A stretch of DNA of 64,000 nt, taken from assembly GCA_023388965.1 (NCBI GenBank), contig JAEWFF010000067.1, positions 1 through 64,000 on the forward strand, written 5' to 3'. The position numbers and the translations under genes were made by a program. Positions 44,743-53,081 of this stretch are shown piece after piece. The first letter of the stretch is position 1, and every line of letters begins with the position of its first letter. Below the pieces are notes generated by a model, which ran no database searches, was not told the origin of the DNA, and was given only the letters and a program-made list of their open reading frames with translations. Source of the stretch: Pseudomonadota bacterium (GTDB taxonomy: Bacteria; Pseudomonadota; Alphaproteobacteria; Rhizobiales; Methylopilaceae).

Positions 44743-46053
44743 TCATTGCGGCGGGGTGCCGTTTTTCTCCAGAACCTCGCCCGCGAGATAGAGCGAACCG
44801 CAGATCAGAACGCGCGGCGCAAGCTCGCCATGCGTGACGCCGATCGAGCGCAGCGCGTCTTCGAGGCTCTTGTGCGGACGCGCATCGAGCCCCGCATGTT
44901 CGGCGGCGGCGGCCACTTCGTCCGGTCCGAGGCCGGCATCGCTCATCGTGATCGGCACCGTATGGACGTCCTGGGCGAGCCCGGCGAAGGGCGCGAAGAA
45001 GCCCTCCGAATCCTTGGTGTTCAGAATGCCCGCGACGAGGACGAGCGGGCGCGTGACGCGCTCTTCCAGCGCGCCCATTTCATTGGCAACAACGCGTGCG
45101 CCGTCGGGATTGTGGCCGCCGTCGAGCCAGAGTTCGGATTCGGGCGGAAGGAAATCGAGCAGCCTGCCGCGCGTCAGCCGTTGCAGCCGCGCGGGCCAGT
45201 CCACATTCTGCACACCGCTTTCGATATGCGCGGCCGTGACGCCGAGTGCGGGCAGCGCGCGTAAGGCCGCGATGGCCGCGCCGGCATTCTCGTATTGATG
45301 GCGGCCGGGCAGGCGCGGCGGCGGCAGGTCGAGCAGGCCGTCACCGTCTTCGAAGACGAGGCGTCCGCGTTCCTCGCGTGCCTGCCAGTCCTGCATCGAG
45401 ATGGACAGCGGCCCGGCGCGCACACGCGCGGCGCAGGCCTCGATGACATCGCGCGCCGAATCCTGCTGCTGGGCGATGACGGCCGGAACGCCGGTCTTCA
45501 GGATGCCCGCTTTCTCGATGGCGATGACTTCGAGCGTCTCGCCGAGAAACTTGGTGTGGTCGATCGAGACCGGCGTAACGACGCTAATCAGCGGGCGCTT
45601 GATGACGTTCGTGGCGTCGAGCCGTCCGCCGAGGCCGACTTCGAGGATCAGCACATCGGCCGGAACGCGTGCGAACAGAAGAAAAGCGGCGGCGGTCGTG
45701 ATCTCGAACTGGGTGATCGCCTCGCCCGCATTGACGCGCTCGACCTCCTGAAGCGCCGCGACCAGCGCATCCTCCTCGACGAGCTTTCCGGCAAGACGGA
45801 TGCGTTCATGGAAGCGCACGAGATGCGGCGATGTATAGACATGCACCTGCTTGCCGGCGGCTTCCAGCATTGCGCGCAGGAAGGCGACGGTCGAACCCTT
45901 GCCGTTCGTGCCCGCGACATGGATGACGGGCGGAACCTGGTTCTGCGGATTTCCGAGCGCGGCGAGCAGCCGCTCGATGCGCCCGAGCGACAGATCGATC
46001 TCGCGCGGATGCAGCGTGAGCAGGCGTTCGAGAATGGTGGTGGAAGAGGTCAT
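44743..46053 (-). CDS. folC: Dihydrofolate/folylpolyglutamate synthase
   Basis: Adds glutamate to dihydropteroate and folates. 436 residues. The P-loop is in VIHVAGTNGKGSTVAFLRAM (about 43-62), followed by YTSPHLVRFHERI, ILEVGLGGRLDATNVI and SIDHTKFLG. The C-terminal domain has LWLDGGHNPDGARV. ATG 46053 is chosen; codons upstream to 46083 lie in a repeat. Last gene of the trpFBA-accD-folC series, after a 142-bp repeat-filled gap. Confidence 0.95.
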   Translation of the reverse strand: MTSSTTILERLLTLHPREIDLSLGRIERLLAALGNPQNQVPPVIHVAGTNGKGSTVAFLRAMLEAAGKQVHVYTSPHLVRFHERIRLAGKLVEEDALVAALQEVERVNAGEAITQFEITTAAAFLLFARVPADVLILEVGLGGRLDATNVIKRPLISVVTPVSIDHTKFLGETLEVIAIEKAGILKTGVPAVIAQQQDSARDVIEACAARVRAGPLSISMQDWQAREERGRLVFEDGDGLLDLPPPRLPGRHQYENAGAAIAALRALPALGVTAAHIESGVQNVDWPARLQRLTRGRLLDFLPPESELWLDGGHNPDGARVVANEMGALEERVTRPLVLVAGILNTKDSEGFFAPFAGLAQDVHTVPITMSDAGLGPDEVAAAAEHAGLDARPHKSLEDALRSIGVTHGELAPRVLICGSLYLAGEVLEKNGTPPQ

Positions 46054-46059
46054 GGACGT

Positions 46060-46190
46060 TCTGGTGTGTGTCCCGGGGCGCACGGAGTGCGAGCCCCGGA
46101 CCCATACGCCGCGATCTCACGGCTCAAGCAGCAGATGTCGGGGATTATAGGTCCCGGACAGGCGCCATGCGCCTTCCGGGACACACGGAT
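46060..46190. repeat. Palindromic repeats between accD and folC
   Basis: Two dyads: GTCCCGGGGC...GCCCCGGAC (around 46068-46101) and GTCCCGGACAGGCGC...GCGCCTTCCGGGACAC (around 46152-46187). Same family as 16146, 18771 and 52466. Confidence 0.7.
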
Positions 46191-46195
46191 CGTCT

Positions 46196-47119
46196 TCACT
46201 CGGCGGCGGCGGCTTCGACGGCGGAATCCGGCTCCACGGCGGGCTGCGCCAGAGGCACGGTCGCGGCGGCGGGCGATTTCGTCATCAGGCGGCACAGGCG
46301 CGAAAGCGTGCCGCGCAATTCGTGGCGATGAACCACCATGTCGACCATTCCGTGGTCGCGCAGATATTCGGAGCGCTGGAAGCCTTCCGGTAGCTTCTCG
46401 CGGATCGTCTGCTCGATGACGCGCGGGCCGGCAAAGCCGATCAGCGCGCCCGGCTCGGCGATATGGACATCGCCCAGCATGGCATAGGAGGCGGTGACGC
46501 CGCCCGTGACCGGGTTGGTCAGAACGACGATATAGGGCAGGCGGGCCTCGCGCAGTTCCTGCACCGCGACGGTGACGCGCGGCATCTGCATCAGCGACAG
46601 GATGCCTTCCTGCATCCGCGCACCGCCGGAGGCCGCGAACAGGATGAAGGGCGTCTTGCGCCGCGCGGCCTCTTCAAGCCCGGCGATCAGGGCCTCGCCC
46701 GCCGCCATGCCGAGCGAGCCGCCCATGAAGTCGAAATCCTGCACGCCGATGACGACTTCGAGCCCGTCGAGATCGCCGGCGGCGACCCGCACGGCATCCT
46801 TCATCGAGGTCTTGCTGCGCGCATCGCGCAGGCGGTCGGCATATTTCTTCTCGTCGCGGAATTTCAGCGGATCGGCCACGACATCGCGGAACGCGATCTC
46901 GTCGAACTCCCCATTGTCGAACATGTGCTTGAGGCGCTGCTCGGCGCCCATGCGCATGTGATAGCCCGAGCCGGGAATGACCCACAGATTGGTCTCGACG
47001 TCCTTGTGAAAGACGAGCTGGCCGGATTCCGGACATTTGATCCAGAGATTCTCGCGCGTCTCCTTGCGCGACAGAAGCGCCTTGATGCCCGGCCGGACGA
47101 CATTCGTGATCCAGTTCAT
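46196..47119 (-). CDS. accD: Acetyl-CoA carboxylase carboxyltransferase, beta subunit
   Basis: 307 residues; with AccA transfers carboxyl from biotin to acetyl-CoA for fatty acid synthesis. The carboxyltransferase core is plain: GGSLGMAAGEALI, ASGGARMQEG, NPVTGGVTASYAMLGD and LPEGFQRSEYL. The N-terminal zinc ribbon has lost its ligands: where E. coli has four cysteines only Cys29 remains (CPESG, then VIPGSG in place of the second pair). Related Hyphomicrobiales proteins show the same, so this is lineage-typical. The 3' tail is Ala/Glu-rich. It follows trpA by 46 bp. Confidence 0.95.
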   Translation of the reverse strand: MNWITNVVRPGIKALLSRKETRENLWIKCPESGQLVFHKDVETNLWVIPGSGYHMRMGAEQRLKHMFDNGEFDEIAFRDVVADPLKFRDEKKYADRLRDARSKTSMKDAVRVAAGDLDGLEVVIGVQDFDFMGGSLGMAAGEALIAGLEEAARRKTPFILFAASGGARMQEGILSLMQMPRVTVAVQELREARLPYIVVLTNPVTGGVTASYAMLGDVHIAEPGALIGFAGPRVIEQTIREKLPEGFQRSEYLRDHGMVDMVVHRHELRGTLSRLCRLMTKSPAAATVPLAQPAVEPDSAVEAAAAE

Positions 47120-47165
47120 TCCGTATCGCGCCTCCCGGGCGCTGCCGGTTTACCCGGCAAAACTG

Positions 47166-48002
47166 TTACTCGGCGGCCTGACGGGCGGCGCGAACGCCCG
47201 CCGCCAGATCGCGGACAATGTCCGTGACAGCCGCAATGGTCGTTTTCGTGGCGGCACCGTCCTTATCGAGGCTTTTCCTTACCGCTTCGACAAGGGCCGA
47301 GCCCACCACGACGCCGTCGGCGCCCCGGGCCACCGCCCGCGCATGGTCGGCGGTTTTCACACCGAACCCGACCGCGACCGGCAGATCGGTGTGGCGCTTG
47401 ATCCGCGCCACGGCCTGCGCGACCGCGTCGAAATCGGGCGTTGCCGCGCCGGTGATGCCAGTCACAGATACATAATAGACAAATCCCGACGTGTTAGCGA
47501 GGACGGCGGGCAGGCGGGCATCGTCCGTGGTCGGGGTCGCCAGGCGGATGAAGCTGAGCCCGGCTTCCAGCGCCGGAAGGCACAGTTCGGCATCCTCTTC
47601 CGGCGGCAGATCGACCACGATCAGGCCGTCCACGCCGGCGGCAAGGGCGTCCTTCAGAAACCGGTCGACGCCGTAAATGTAGATCGGGTTGTAATAGCCC
47701 ATCAGGATCAGGGGCGTATCGGCGTCGGCGGCGCGAAATCCGCGCACGAGATCGAGTGTCTTCGTCAGCGTCTCGCCGCCCTTGAGCGCGCGCAGGCCCG
47801 CGGCCTGAACCGGCGGCCCGTCGGCCATCGGATCGGTGAACGGCATGCCGACTTCGAGCACGTCGGCGCCCGCGCCCGGCAGCGCCTTCAAAAGATCGAG
47901 AGAGGTGGCGTGGTCGGGGTCTCCCGCCATGGTGAAGGTCACGAGCGCGGCGCGGCCGTCGGCCTTGCAGGCGGCGAAACGTTTCTCAAGACGCCCGGAC
48001 AT
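47166..48002 (-). CDS. trpA: Tryptophan synthase alpha chain
   Basis: 278 residues; splits indole-3-glycerol phosphate to indole. Family blocks are LVTFTMAGDPD, LEVGMPFTDPMADGP (catalytic Glu), LMGYYNPIYIYG, VVDLPPEE (catalytic Asp) and PVAVGFGVKTADHARA. Its ATG lies inside the preceding membrane-protein gene (17-bp overlap), so it depends on that gene's translation. accD follows. Confidence 0.96.
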   Translation of the reverse strand: MSGRLEKRFAACKADGRAALVTFTMAGDPDHATSLDLLKALPGAGADVLEVGMPFTDPMADGPPVQAAGLRALKGGETLTKTLDLVRGFRAADADTPLILMGYYNPIYIYGVDRFLKDALAAGVDGLIVVDLPPEEDAELCLPALEAGLSFIRLATPTTDDARLPAVLANTSGFVYYVSVTGITGAATPDFDAVAQAVARIKRHTDLPVAVGFGVKTADHARAVARGADGVVVGSALVEAVRKSLDKDGAATKTTIAAVTDIVRDLAAGVRAARQAAE

Positions 48003-48444
48003 CGGCTTCCCTTTTCAGATAGCGCGTTCTGACGATCATGCGCGACAGATGCAGCCAGATGAACGTCGGTACGATGTAGAAGATCAGCGCGCCGGGCATC
48101 TGCTGATACCATTCCGGCCCCTGGATATGAGCGGCATTGACGGAGCCGAACACGACGACGGTGACCCAGAAGGCGAACACGGCAAGCCAGACGCGGAACA
48201 CGGCGTGCCGCGTCAGCGGCTTTTCGCCGTCGAGCATGGCGTTAAAATCCTCGCGCCAGTTGAGGATGAAGAGCGAGGCGGCGATGGTGAGGACGGCCAC
48301 CATCATCAAGAGCGGCGATTCCTTGGGCGCGGATACGCCATAGGCATGTTCCAGCACATACAATGCGCCGAGCCCGCTGACGCCCGTCAGAAGCCCGGCG
48401 GCAAACGCGACCATGAAATGGAGCGTGGAATTGTCGGCGTTCAC
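47986..48444 (-). CDS. Four-helix membrane protein inserted between trpB and trpA
   Basis: 152 residues with about four hydrophobic segments (about 10-32, 44-62, 84-104, 117-133), no known motif recognised. It overlaps trpB by four bases (ATGA) and trpA by 17 bases, so it is translated as part of the trp series. trpB and trpA are usually adjacent; an integral membrane gene tucked between them is unusual. No regulator or transport signature is visible. Codon use matches the neighbours. Confidence 0.8.
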   Translation of the reverse strand: MNADNSTLHFMVAFAAGLLTGVSGLGALYVLEHAYGVSAPKESPLLMMVAVLTIAASLFILNWREDFNAMLDGEKPLTRHAVFRVWLAVFAFWVTVVVFGSVNAAHIQGPEWYQQMPGALIFYIVPTFIWLHLSRMIVRTRYLKREADVRAS

Positions 48445-49652
48445 AGCGAGGTTCCGAGGATGTCGGCGACCTGCGGCACATCCTTGTCGCCGCGTCCGGA
48501 CAGGTTGACCACCATCAGGTGATCCTTCGGCCGCTCGGGCGCGAGGTCTTTCAGCTTGGCCAGCGCGTGCGCGGATTCCAGCGCCGGGATGATGCCTTCG
48601 AGGCGCGAGAGCAGGCCGAAGGCCTCCAGCGCTTCCTCGTCGGTCGCGGTCAGGTATTTCGCGCGGCCCTGATCGGCGAGCCAGGCATGTTCCGGCCCGA
48701 TGCCGGGGTAATCGAGCCCGGCGGAGATCGAATGGCCTTCCTCGATCTGGCCGTCCCCGTCCATCAGGAGATATGTACGATTGCCGTGCAGAACGCCCGG
48801 CCGCCCGCCATTGATGCTTGCGGCGTGCTCTTTGTCGAGGCCGTGGCCGGCCGCTTCGACGCCGAAAATCTCGATGTCCGGATCGTCGAGGAAGGGATGG
48901 AACAGGCCCATCGCGTTCGAGCCGCCGCCGACGCAGGCGAGCAGCGAATCGGGCAGGCGGCCCTCGGCCTGCTGCATCTGATCGCGCACTTCATTGCCGA
49001 TGACGCACTGGAAATCGCGCACCATGGCCGGATAGGGGTGCGGGCCGGCGACCGTGCCGATGCAGTAGAAGGTGTCGGAGACGTTCGTCACCCAGTCGCG
49101 CAGCGCCTCGTTCATCGCGTCCTTGAGCGTACGTGCGCCGGACTGGACGGGCACGACCTCGGCGCCCAGCATCTTCATGCGGAAAACGTTCGGCGCCTGA
49201 CGGGCGACATCGACCGCGCCCATATAGACGACGCATTTCAGGCCGAAGCGCGCGCAGAGCGTTGCGGTGGCGACGCCGTGCTGGCCGGCACCGGTTTCGG
49301 CGATGACGCGCGGCTTGCCCATACGTTTGGCCAGAAGGATCTGGCCGAGCACATTGTTCACCTTGTGCGAGCCGGTATGGTTCAGCTCTTCGCGCTTCAG
49401 GTAGATTTTCGCGCCGCCAAAATGTTCGGTGAGGCGCTCGGCGAAATAGAGCGGCGAGGGGCGGCCGATATAATGCGCGCGATGATGCTCCATCTCGGCG
49501 TGATAGGCCGGATCGTTCTTCGCCTTCTCATAGGCCTCCTGCAGCGCAAGAATGTTCGGCATCAGGGTCTCGGCGACGAAGCGGCCGCCGTAAATACCGA
49601 AGCGCCCGTTCCGGTCGGGGCCGGAGCGCAAAGAATTTGGCCTCTCGTTCAC
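48441..49652 (-). CDS. trpB: Tryptophan synthase beta chain
   Basis: 403 residues; PLP enzyme that condenses indole with serine. The PLP lysine is in LNHTGSHKVNNVLGQILLA; ETGAGQHGVATA, the phosphate-binding VGGGSNAMG and EEGHSISAGLDYPGIGPEH are present. It overlaps trpF by four bases upstream (ATGA) and the membrane gene by four bases downstream. Confidence 0.97.
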   Translation of the reverse strand: MNERPNSLRSGPDRNGRFGIYGGRFVAETLMPNILALQEAYEKAKNDPAYHAEMEHHRAHYIGRPSPLYFAERLTEHFGGAKIYLKREELNHTGSHKVNNVLGQILLAKRMGKPRVIAETGAGQHGVATATLCARFGLKCVVYMGAVDVARQAPNVFRMKMLGAEVVPVQSGARTLKDAMNEALRDWVTNVSDTFYCIGTVAGPHPYPAMVRDFQCVIGNEVRDQMQQAEGRLPDSLLACVGGGSNAMGLFHPFLDDPDIEIFGVEAAGHGLDKEHAASINGGRPGVLHGNRTYLLMDGDGQIEEGHSISAGLDYPGIGPEHAWLADQGRAKYLTATDEEALEAFGLLSRLEGIIPALESAHALAKLKDLAPERPKDHLMVVNLSGRGDKDVPQVADILGTSL

Positions 49653-50311
49653 AGCACTTTCCTTTCGGCGGCGGCGCGCGCCGCCTGGATGAAGGCCCGT
49701 ATCTTGCCGATGTCCTTGACGCCCGGCGCGCTTTCCACCCCGGACGAGACATCGACCGCTCCCGCGCGGGTGACGCGGACCGCCTCGCCGACATTATCGG
49801 GGGTGAGGCCACCGGAAAGCATGAAGCCGAGATCGGGGTCAAGATCGCGCAGAAGCGTCCAGTCGAACACCCGGCCATGCCCGCCGGGCCGGTCGGCGTC
49901 CCGGGGCGGCTTGGCGTCGAGAAGGACGCGGTTGGTTTCCGCAAGAAAGTAGGCCAGGGCGCCGAGATCTTCCTGCGTCGCGATCGGGATCGCCTTCCAG
50001 ACTTCGGTGTCCCCATAGCGCGAATGGAAGCCGCGCAGGAATTCGCGCCCCTCCGAGCCGTGGAACTGGACCGCGTCCGGCTTAACCACATTCATGATCT
50101 CGTCGAGTTCGGCGGACGTCGGATCGACCACGAGCGCGACCCGTTTGGCGCTGCCCTCGGCATGGCGGGCGAGCCGTGCGCCCTCTTCGAGGGTCACGTT
50201 GCGCGGGCTCGGCGGAAAGAACACGAAGCCGACATGATCGGCCCCGGCATCGAGCGCGGCACCCAAAGTCTCAAGGGTCTTCAGACCGCAGATTTTCACT
50301 TCGAGGGACAT
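49649..50311 (-). CDS. trpF: Phosphoribosylanthranilate isomerase
   Basis: 220-residue TIM barrel. Catalytic Cys is in VKICGLKTLE (residues 4-13); FVFFPPSPRNV, VQFHGSE, LDAKPPRD and LSGGLTPDNV follow, and VDVSSGVESAPGVKD closes the phosphate site. ATG 50311 is used; earlier codons have no family match. First gene of the trpFB-(membrane)-A series. Confidence 0.95.
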   Translation of the reverse strand: MSLEVKICGLKTLETLGAALDAGADHVGFVFFPPSPRNVTLEEGARLARHAEGSAKRVALVVDPTSAELDEIMNVVKPDAVQFHGSEGREFLRGFHSRYGDTEVWKAIPIATQEDLGALAYFLAETNRVLLDAKPPRDADRPGGHGRVFDWTLLRDLDPDLGFMLSGGLTPDNVGEAVRVTRAGAVDVSSGVESAPGVKDIGKIRAFIQAARAAAERKVL

Positions 50312-50349
50312 GGCGGAGGGATTACCGGGACGAGGGCGCAAGGTCGAGT

Positions 50350-50500
50350 CATCTCCCTCTCCCCGCTTGCGGGGAGAGGGCCGGGGTGAGGGGCCAGCGC
50401 TCTTGAAAAGCCCCTCACCCGGCGCTGCGCGCCGACCTCTCCCCGTAAACGGGGCGAGGTAGACGGCGCCATCCCTTCGACACGGCTCAGGATGAGGTTC
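50350..50500. repeat. Palindromic repeats between lapA and trpF
   Basis: CTCCCTCTCCCCGC-TTGC-GGGGAGAGGG, then GTGAGGGG...CCCCTCACCC, ACCTCTCCCCG-TAAA-CGGGGCGAGGT and a CCTTCGACACGGCTCAGGATGAG end. It separates the lapA and trpF genes. Confidence 0.75.
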
Positions 50501-50503
50501 GTA

Positions 50504-50848
50504 TTATCGCTGCTGGTAAGGCGCCGGCAGATTGCCCGCGCTGTCGGCCGCCTGCTGCCGGCGGAGCGCCTGAGCTTCCTGCTCCAGCCGCCGCACTTCG
50601 TGGCGCTGGTGGCGCGCCTCGCGGCGATAGCGCCCCTGCGCGAACCAGTCGGCCACGCCGCCGATGACGACACCGACGCCGACGGCGGCGAGAATGACGA
50701 GGAACAGCGGAAGCTGGATCGAGAAAGCAGGCGTGCCCGGCGAGAACGGATCGAGCGACAGGACGGCCGGTTCGCGGTTCGCCAGCGCGAAGAGAACGAG
50801 AAGCGCGGCCACCGGCACGATGACCACGACCATCAGAATCCTGCGCAC
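50504..50848 (-). CDS. lapA: LapA-family membrane protein
   Basis: 114 residues, two membrane helices (about 4-23 and 47-66) and a C-terminal charged coiled coil (RYRREARHQRHEVRRLEQEA). The FALANREPAVLSLDPF segment is typical of LapA/YciS (DUF1049), the partner of LapB in control of LPS synthesis in E. coli; its role here is inferred. It follows ihfB by 32 bp. Confidence 0.82.
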   Translation of the reverse strand: MRRILMVVVIVPVAALLVLFALANREPAVLSLDPFSPGTPAFSIQLPLFLVILAAVGVGVVIGGVADWFAQGRYRREARHQRHEVRRLEQEAQALRRQQAADSAGNLPAPYQQR

Positions 50849-50880
50849 GCCCCGTTCCTTCCGCTCAGCCGGTCTTCCGA

Positions 50881-51177
50881 TCAGGGGGCCGCGGCTTCGT
50901 CGCGGTTGAGCCGCGCCCGCATTTCCTTGCCGCTCTTGAAGAACGGCACGGACTTCTCCGAGACCGAAACCTTCTCGCCGGTGCGCGGATTGCGGCCCTC
51001 GCGCGCCGGTCGGCTCTTCACGGAGAAGGCGCCGAAGCCGCGGAGTTCCACCCGGTCCCCGCGGGCGAGTGCTTCCGAAATGGCGTCGAGAATCGCATTT
51101 ACAACATTCTCGACGTCACGTTGATAGAGATGTGGATTGGCCGCGGCGACGCGTCCAACAAGTTCGGATTTGATCAC
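50881..51177 (-). CDS. ihfB: Integration host factor beta subunit
   Basis: 98 residues of the HU/IHF DNA-bending fold: IKSELVGRVAAANPHLYQRD, VELRGFGAFSVKSRPAREGRNPRTGE (in parts) with the intercalating Pro in the arm, and FFKSGKEMRARLN. Position after rpsA/sppA and before lapA-trpF is the usual one for ihfB rather than hup. Confidence 0.93.
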   Translation of the reverse strand: MIKSELVGRVAAANPHLYQRDVENVVNAILDAISEALARGDRVELRGFGAFSVKSRPAREGRNPRTGEKVSVSEKSVPFFKSGKEMRARLNRDEAAAP

Positions 51178-51213
51178 GTTGCCCTACCCTAAGTCTAAGT
51201 GTCTTATGCACTT

Positions 51214-52188
51214 TTACGATTGAAGGGAAGGGTGCCAGATAGCGAGTAGCCCGTCAAGCGCGTGCAGGTCCAGGCTGGATGCTCCGCGGGCGCGAATCCG
51301 CGCGGCAAAAGCGGGAAATCCGGCGGCGTCGGCCAGCGCGGCGGCCGCCTCCTGCGCGAAGCCGAACGAGCCGAGCGCGCCGTCATTCGGCTTCCAGTCG
51401 CGTACGGGCAAATCCTTCGGGACGTCTTTGTTGGCGGCAAGCCAGTCGCGCGCCTGCGCCTCGCCGCCGATCTCGTCGATGAGGCCGAGTCCGAGCGCCT
51501 GATGGCCGGTGAAGGCGCGGCCGTCCGACACCTGATCGAGCTTTTCGCCCGACAGATTGCGCCGCTCGGCGACCAGATTCTTGAACCAGCGGAACGAATC
51601 CATGATGAGGGATTGGAGCGCGGCGCGTTCGGCATCCGTGGTCGGCGCGAACATGTCCGGCTTGGCTTTCAGCGGTGCGGAGCGCACCGCCTCCATCTTC
51701 ACGCCGAGATTGCTCAGAAGGCCCGACAGATCGGGATATTGCGCGAGCACGCCGATCGAGCCCGTCAGCGAGGTTTCGCGCGAGACGATGCGGTCGGCGG
51801 CGAGCGCGGCGATATAGCCGCCGGACGCCGCGACCGAGCCGATGACGGCGACGACCGGGCGCGTCTCGGCGACCTTGCGGATATCGGCGTAAAGCTCCTC
51901 GGACGCGGTGACGCCGCCGCCGGGGCTGTCGATCTCGATCAGCATGGCCTTGGCGCCGGATTTGCCGATAGCCTCGAACATTTTCTGCCGCTCGTCCGAG
52001 CCGAGGATGACGCCGTTCAGGTTGACCCGCGCGATGTGGGCGGAATGCTTGCCGGGCACGAGGCCGGAAAAGCGCCAGCCGATCGCGACCACGGCGATGC
52101 CGGCAAGTGCGATCGCAAGGACGCGCCAGAAACTCGCGCGCCGGCGCAGGCGGCGGCGTTCGACAAGTGAGGCGGCGTCGAGGGACAT
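51214..52188 (-). CDS. sppA: Signal peptide peptidase SppA
   Basis: 324 residues, short (half-size) SppA anchored by one helix (about 21-40). Ser122 in GSVAASGGYIAA is the nucleophile; the general-base Lys is one of the two in RSAPLKAKPD (Lys173 or Lys175). EIDSPGGGVTASEELY and LTGSIGVLAQYP support the family. It degrades cleaved signal peptides at the membrane. It lies between rpsA and ihfB. Confidence 0.92.
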   Translation of the reverse strand: MSLDAASLVERRRLRRRASFWRVLAIALAGIAVVAIGWRFSGLVPGKHSAHIARVNLNGVILGSDERQKMFEAIGKSGAKAMLIEIDSPGGGVTASEELYADIRKVAETRPVVAVIGSVAASGGYIAALAADRIVSRETSLTGSIGVLAQYPDLSGLLSNLGVKMEAVRSAPLKAKPDMFAPTTDAERAALQSLIMDSFRWFKNLVAERRNLSGEKLDQVSDGRAFTGHQALGLGLIDEIGGEAQARDWLAANKDVPKDLPVRDWKPNDGALGSFGFAQEAAAALADAAGFPAFAARIRARGASSLDLHALDGLLAIWHPSLQS

Positions 52189-52245
52189 GATGAATCTCCG
52201 GAGTTTGAAGCAGTTTAGCGGGCGGCGGGAGAAACTCCATCCCGG

Positions 52246-53025
52246 TCTGCCGGGTAGCAGCTCGAACCATTATCCTTCGAAACGGGCGCCGATTTCGGGT
52301 GTTCCCGAAATCGGATTCCAAAAGCCGACTTGGGCAGGCCTCCTCAGGATGAAGGACGGAAGTAACGATGGCGGCGCAGCGCGATAGCCATCTCCCGTTG
52401 GGAGATGGCGGACTCGGCCGACAGGCCGAGCGGGGTGAGGGCGTATGGTCTCTCGGCTGCCGCATGTCCCGGACAAGCCGCGCCTCGCGCGGCGCGATCC
52501 GGGACCCATACGCCCGGTGGTGACGACAGGAACCGCCGCGTCTGTAATCATCCCGCACCGTCACGGAGTATGGATCCCGGACAGCGGCTCCGCCGCTTCC
52601 GGGATACGCTGTGGCAACAACCTTATTTCCCTCATCCTGAGCCGGACTCGATGCGCTAGCATCGAGCCGTGTCGAAGGATGGCCGAGAGTCCGGTGCCTG
52701 CCGCCATCCTTCGACACGCGCACTTTGTGCGCGGCTCAGGATGAGGGCCGGGATAGTACCGACAGCGGCGCAGCACGTTTCCCCTCTCCCGTTTACGGGA
52801 GAGGGTCGACTCGGCCGCAAGGCCGAGCGGGGTGAGGGGGAGTCACAGATACCAAACGCGTCGCATCCCCTCACCCGGTCACCTTCGGTGACTCGACCTC
52901 TCCCGCAGGCGGGAGAGGTGAAGAGAGCGTCTCTTCCGGGATATGCGATGTGCGAGCACCGAGTTCTCGACCATCCTTCGAGACGGCACTCCGCACCTCC
53001 TCAGGATGAGGATCGAGATTGCAGC
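52246..53025. repeat. Large palindromic repeat cluster between rpsA and sppA
   Basis: About 780 bp with no gene. All three repeat families occur: CATCCTTCGA/CTCATCCTGAG units (52264, 52630-52745, 52970-53015), CTCTCCCGTTTACGGGAGAG and CTCTCCCGC-AGGC-GGGAGAG units (52785-52920), and a TCCCGGACAAGCCGCGC...GCGATCCGGGA element near 52467-52504 that nearly repeats 18771-18813. Long readings across it are chance. Confidence 0.8.
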
Positions 53026-53031
53026 AACAAA

Positions 53032-53056
53032 AAACCCGGGCGCGGGGCCCGGGTTT
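53032..53056 (-). terminator. Terminator after rpsA
   Basis: 10-bp stem AAACCCGGGC/GCCCGGGTTT; on the minus strand it is followed by a T tract. It lies 26 bp beyond the rpsA stop. Confidence 0.88.
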
Positions 53057-53081
53057 CTGATGTGTAACGACGGAGGGGCGA

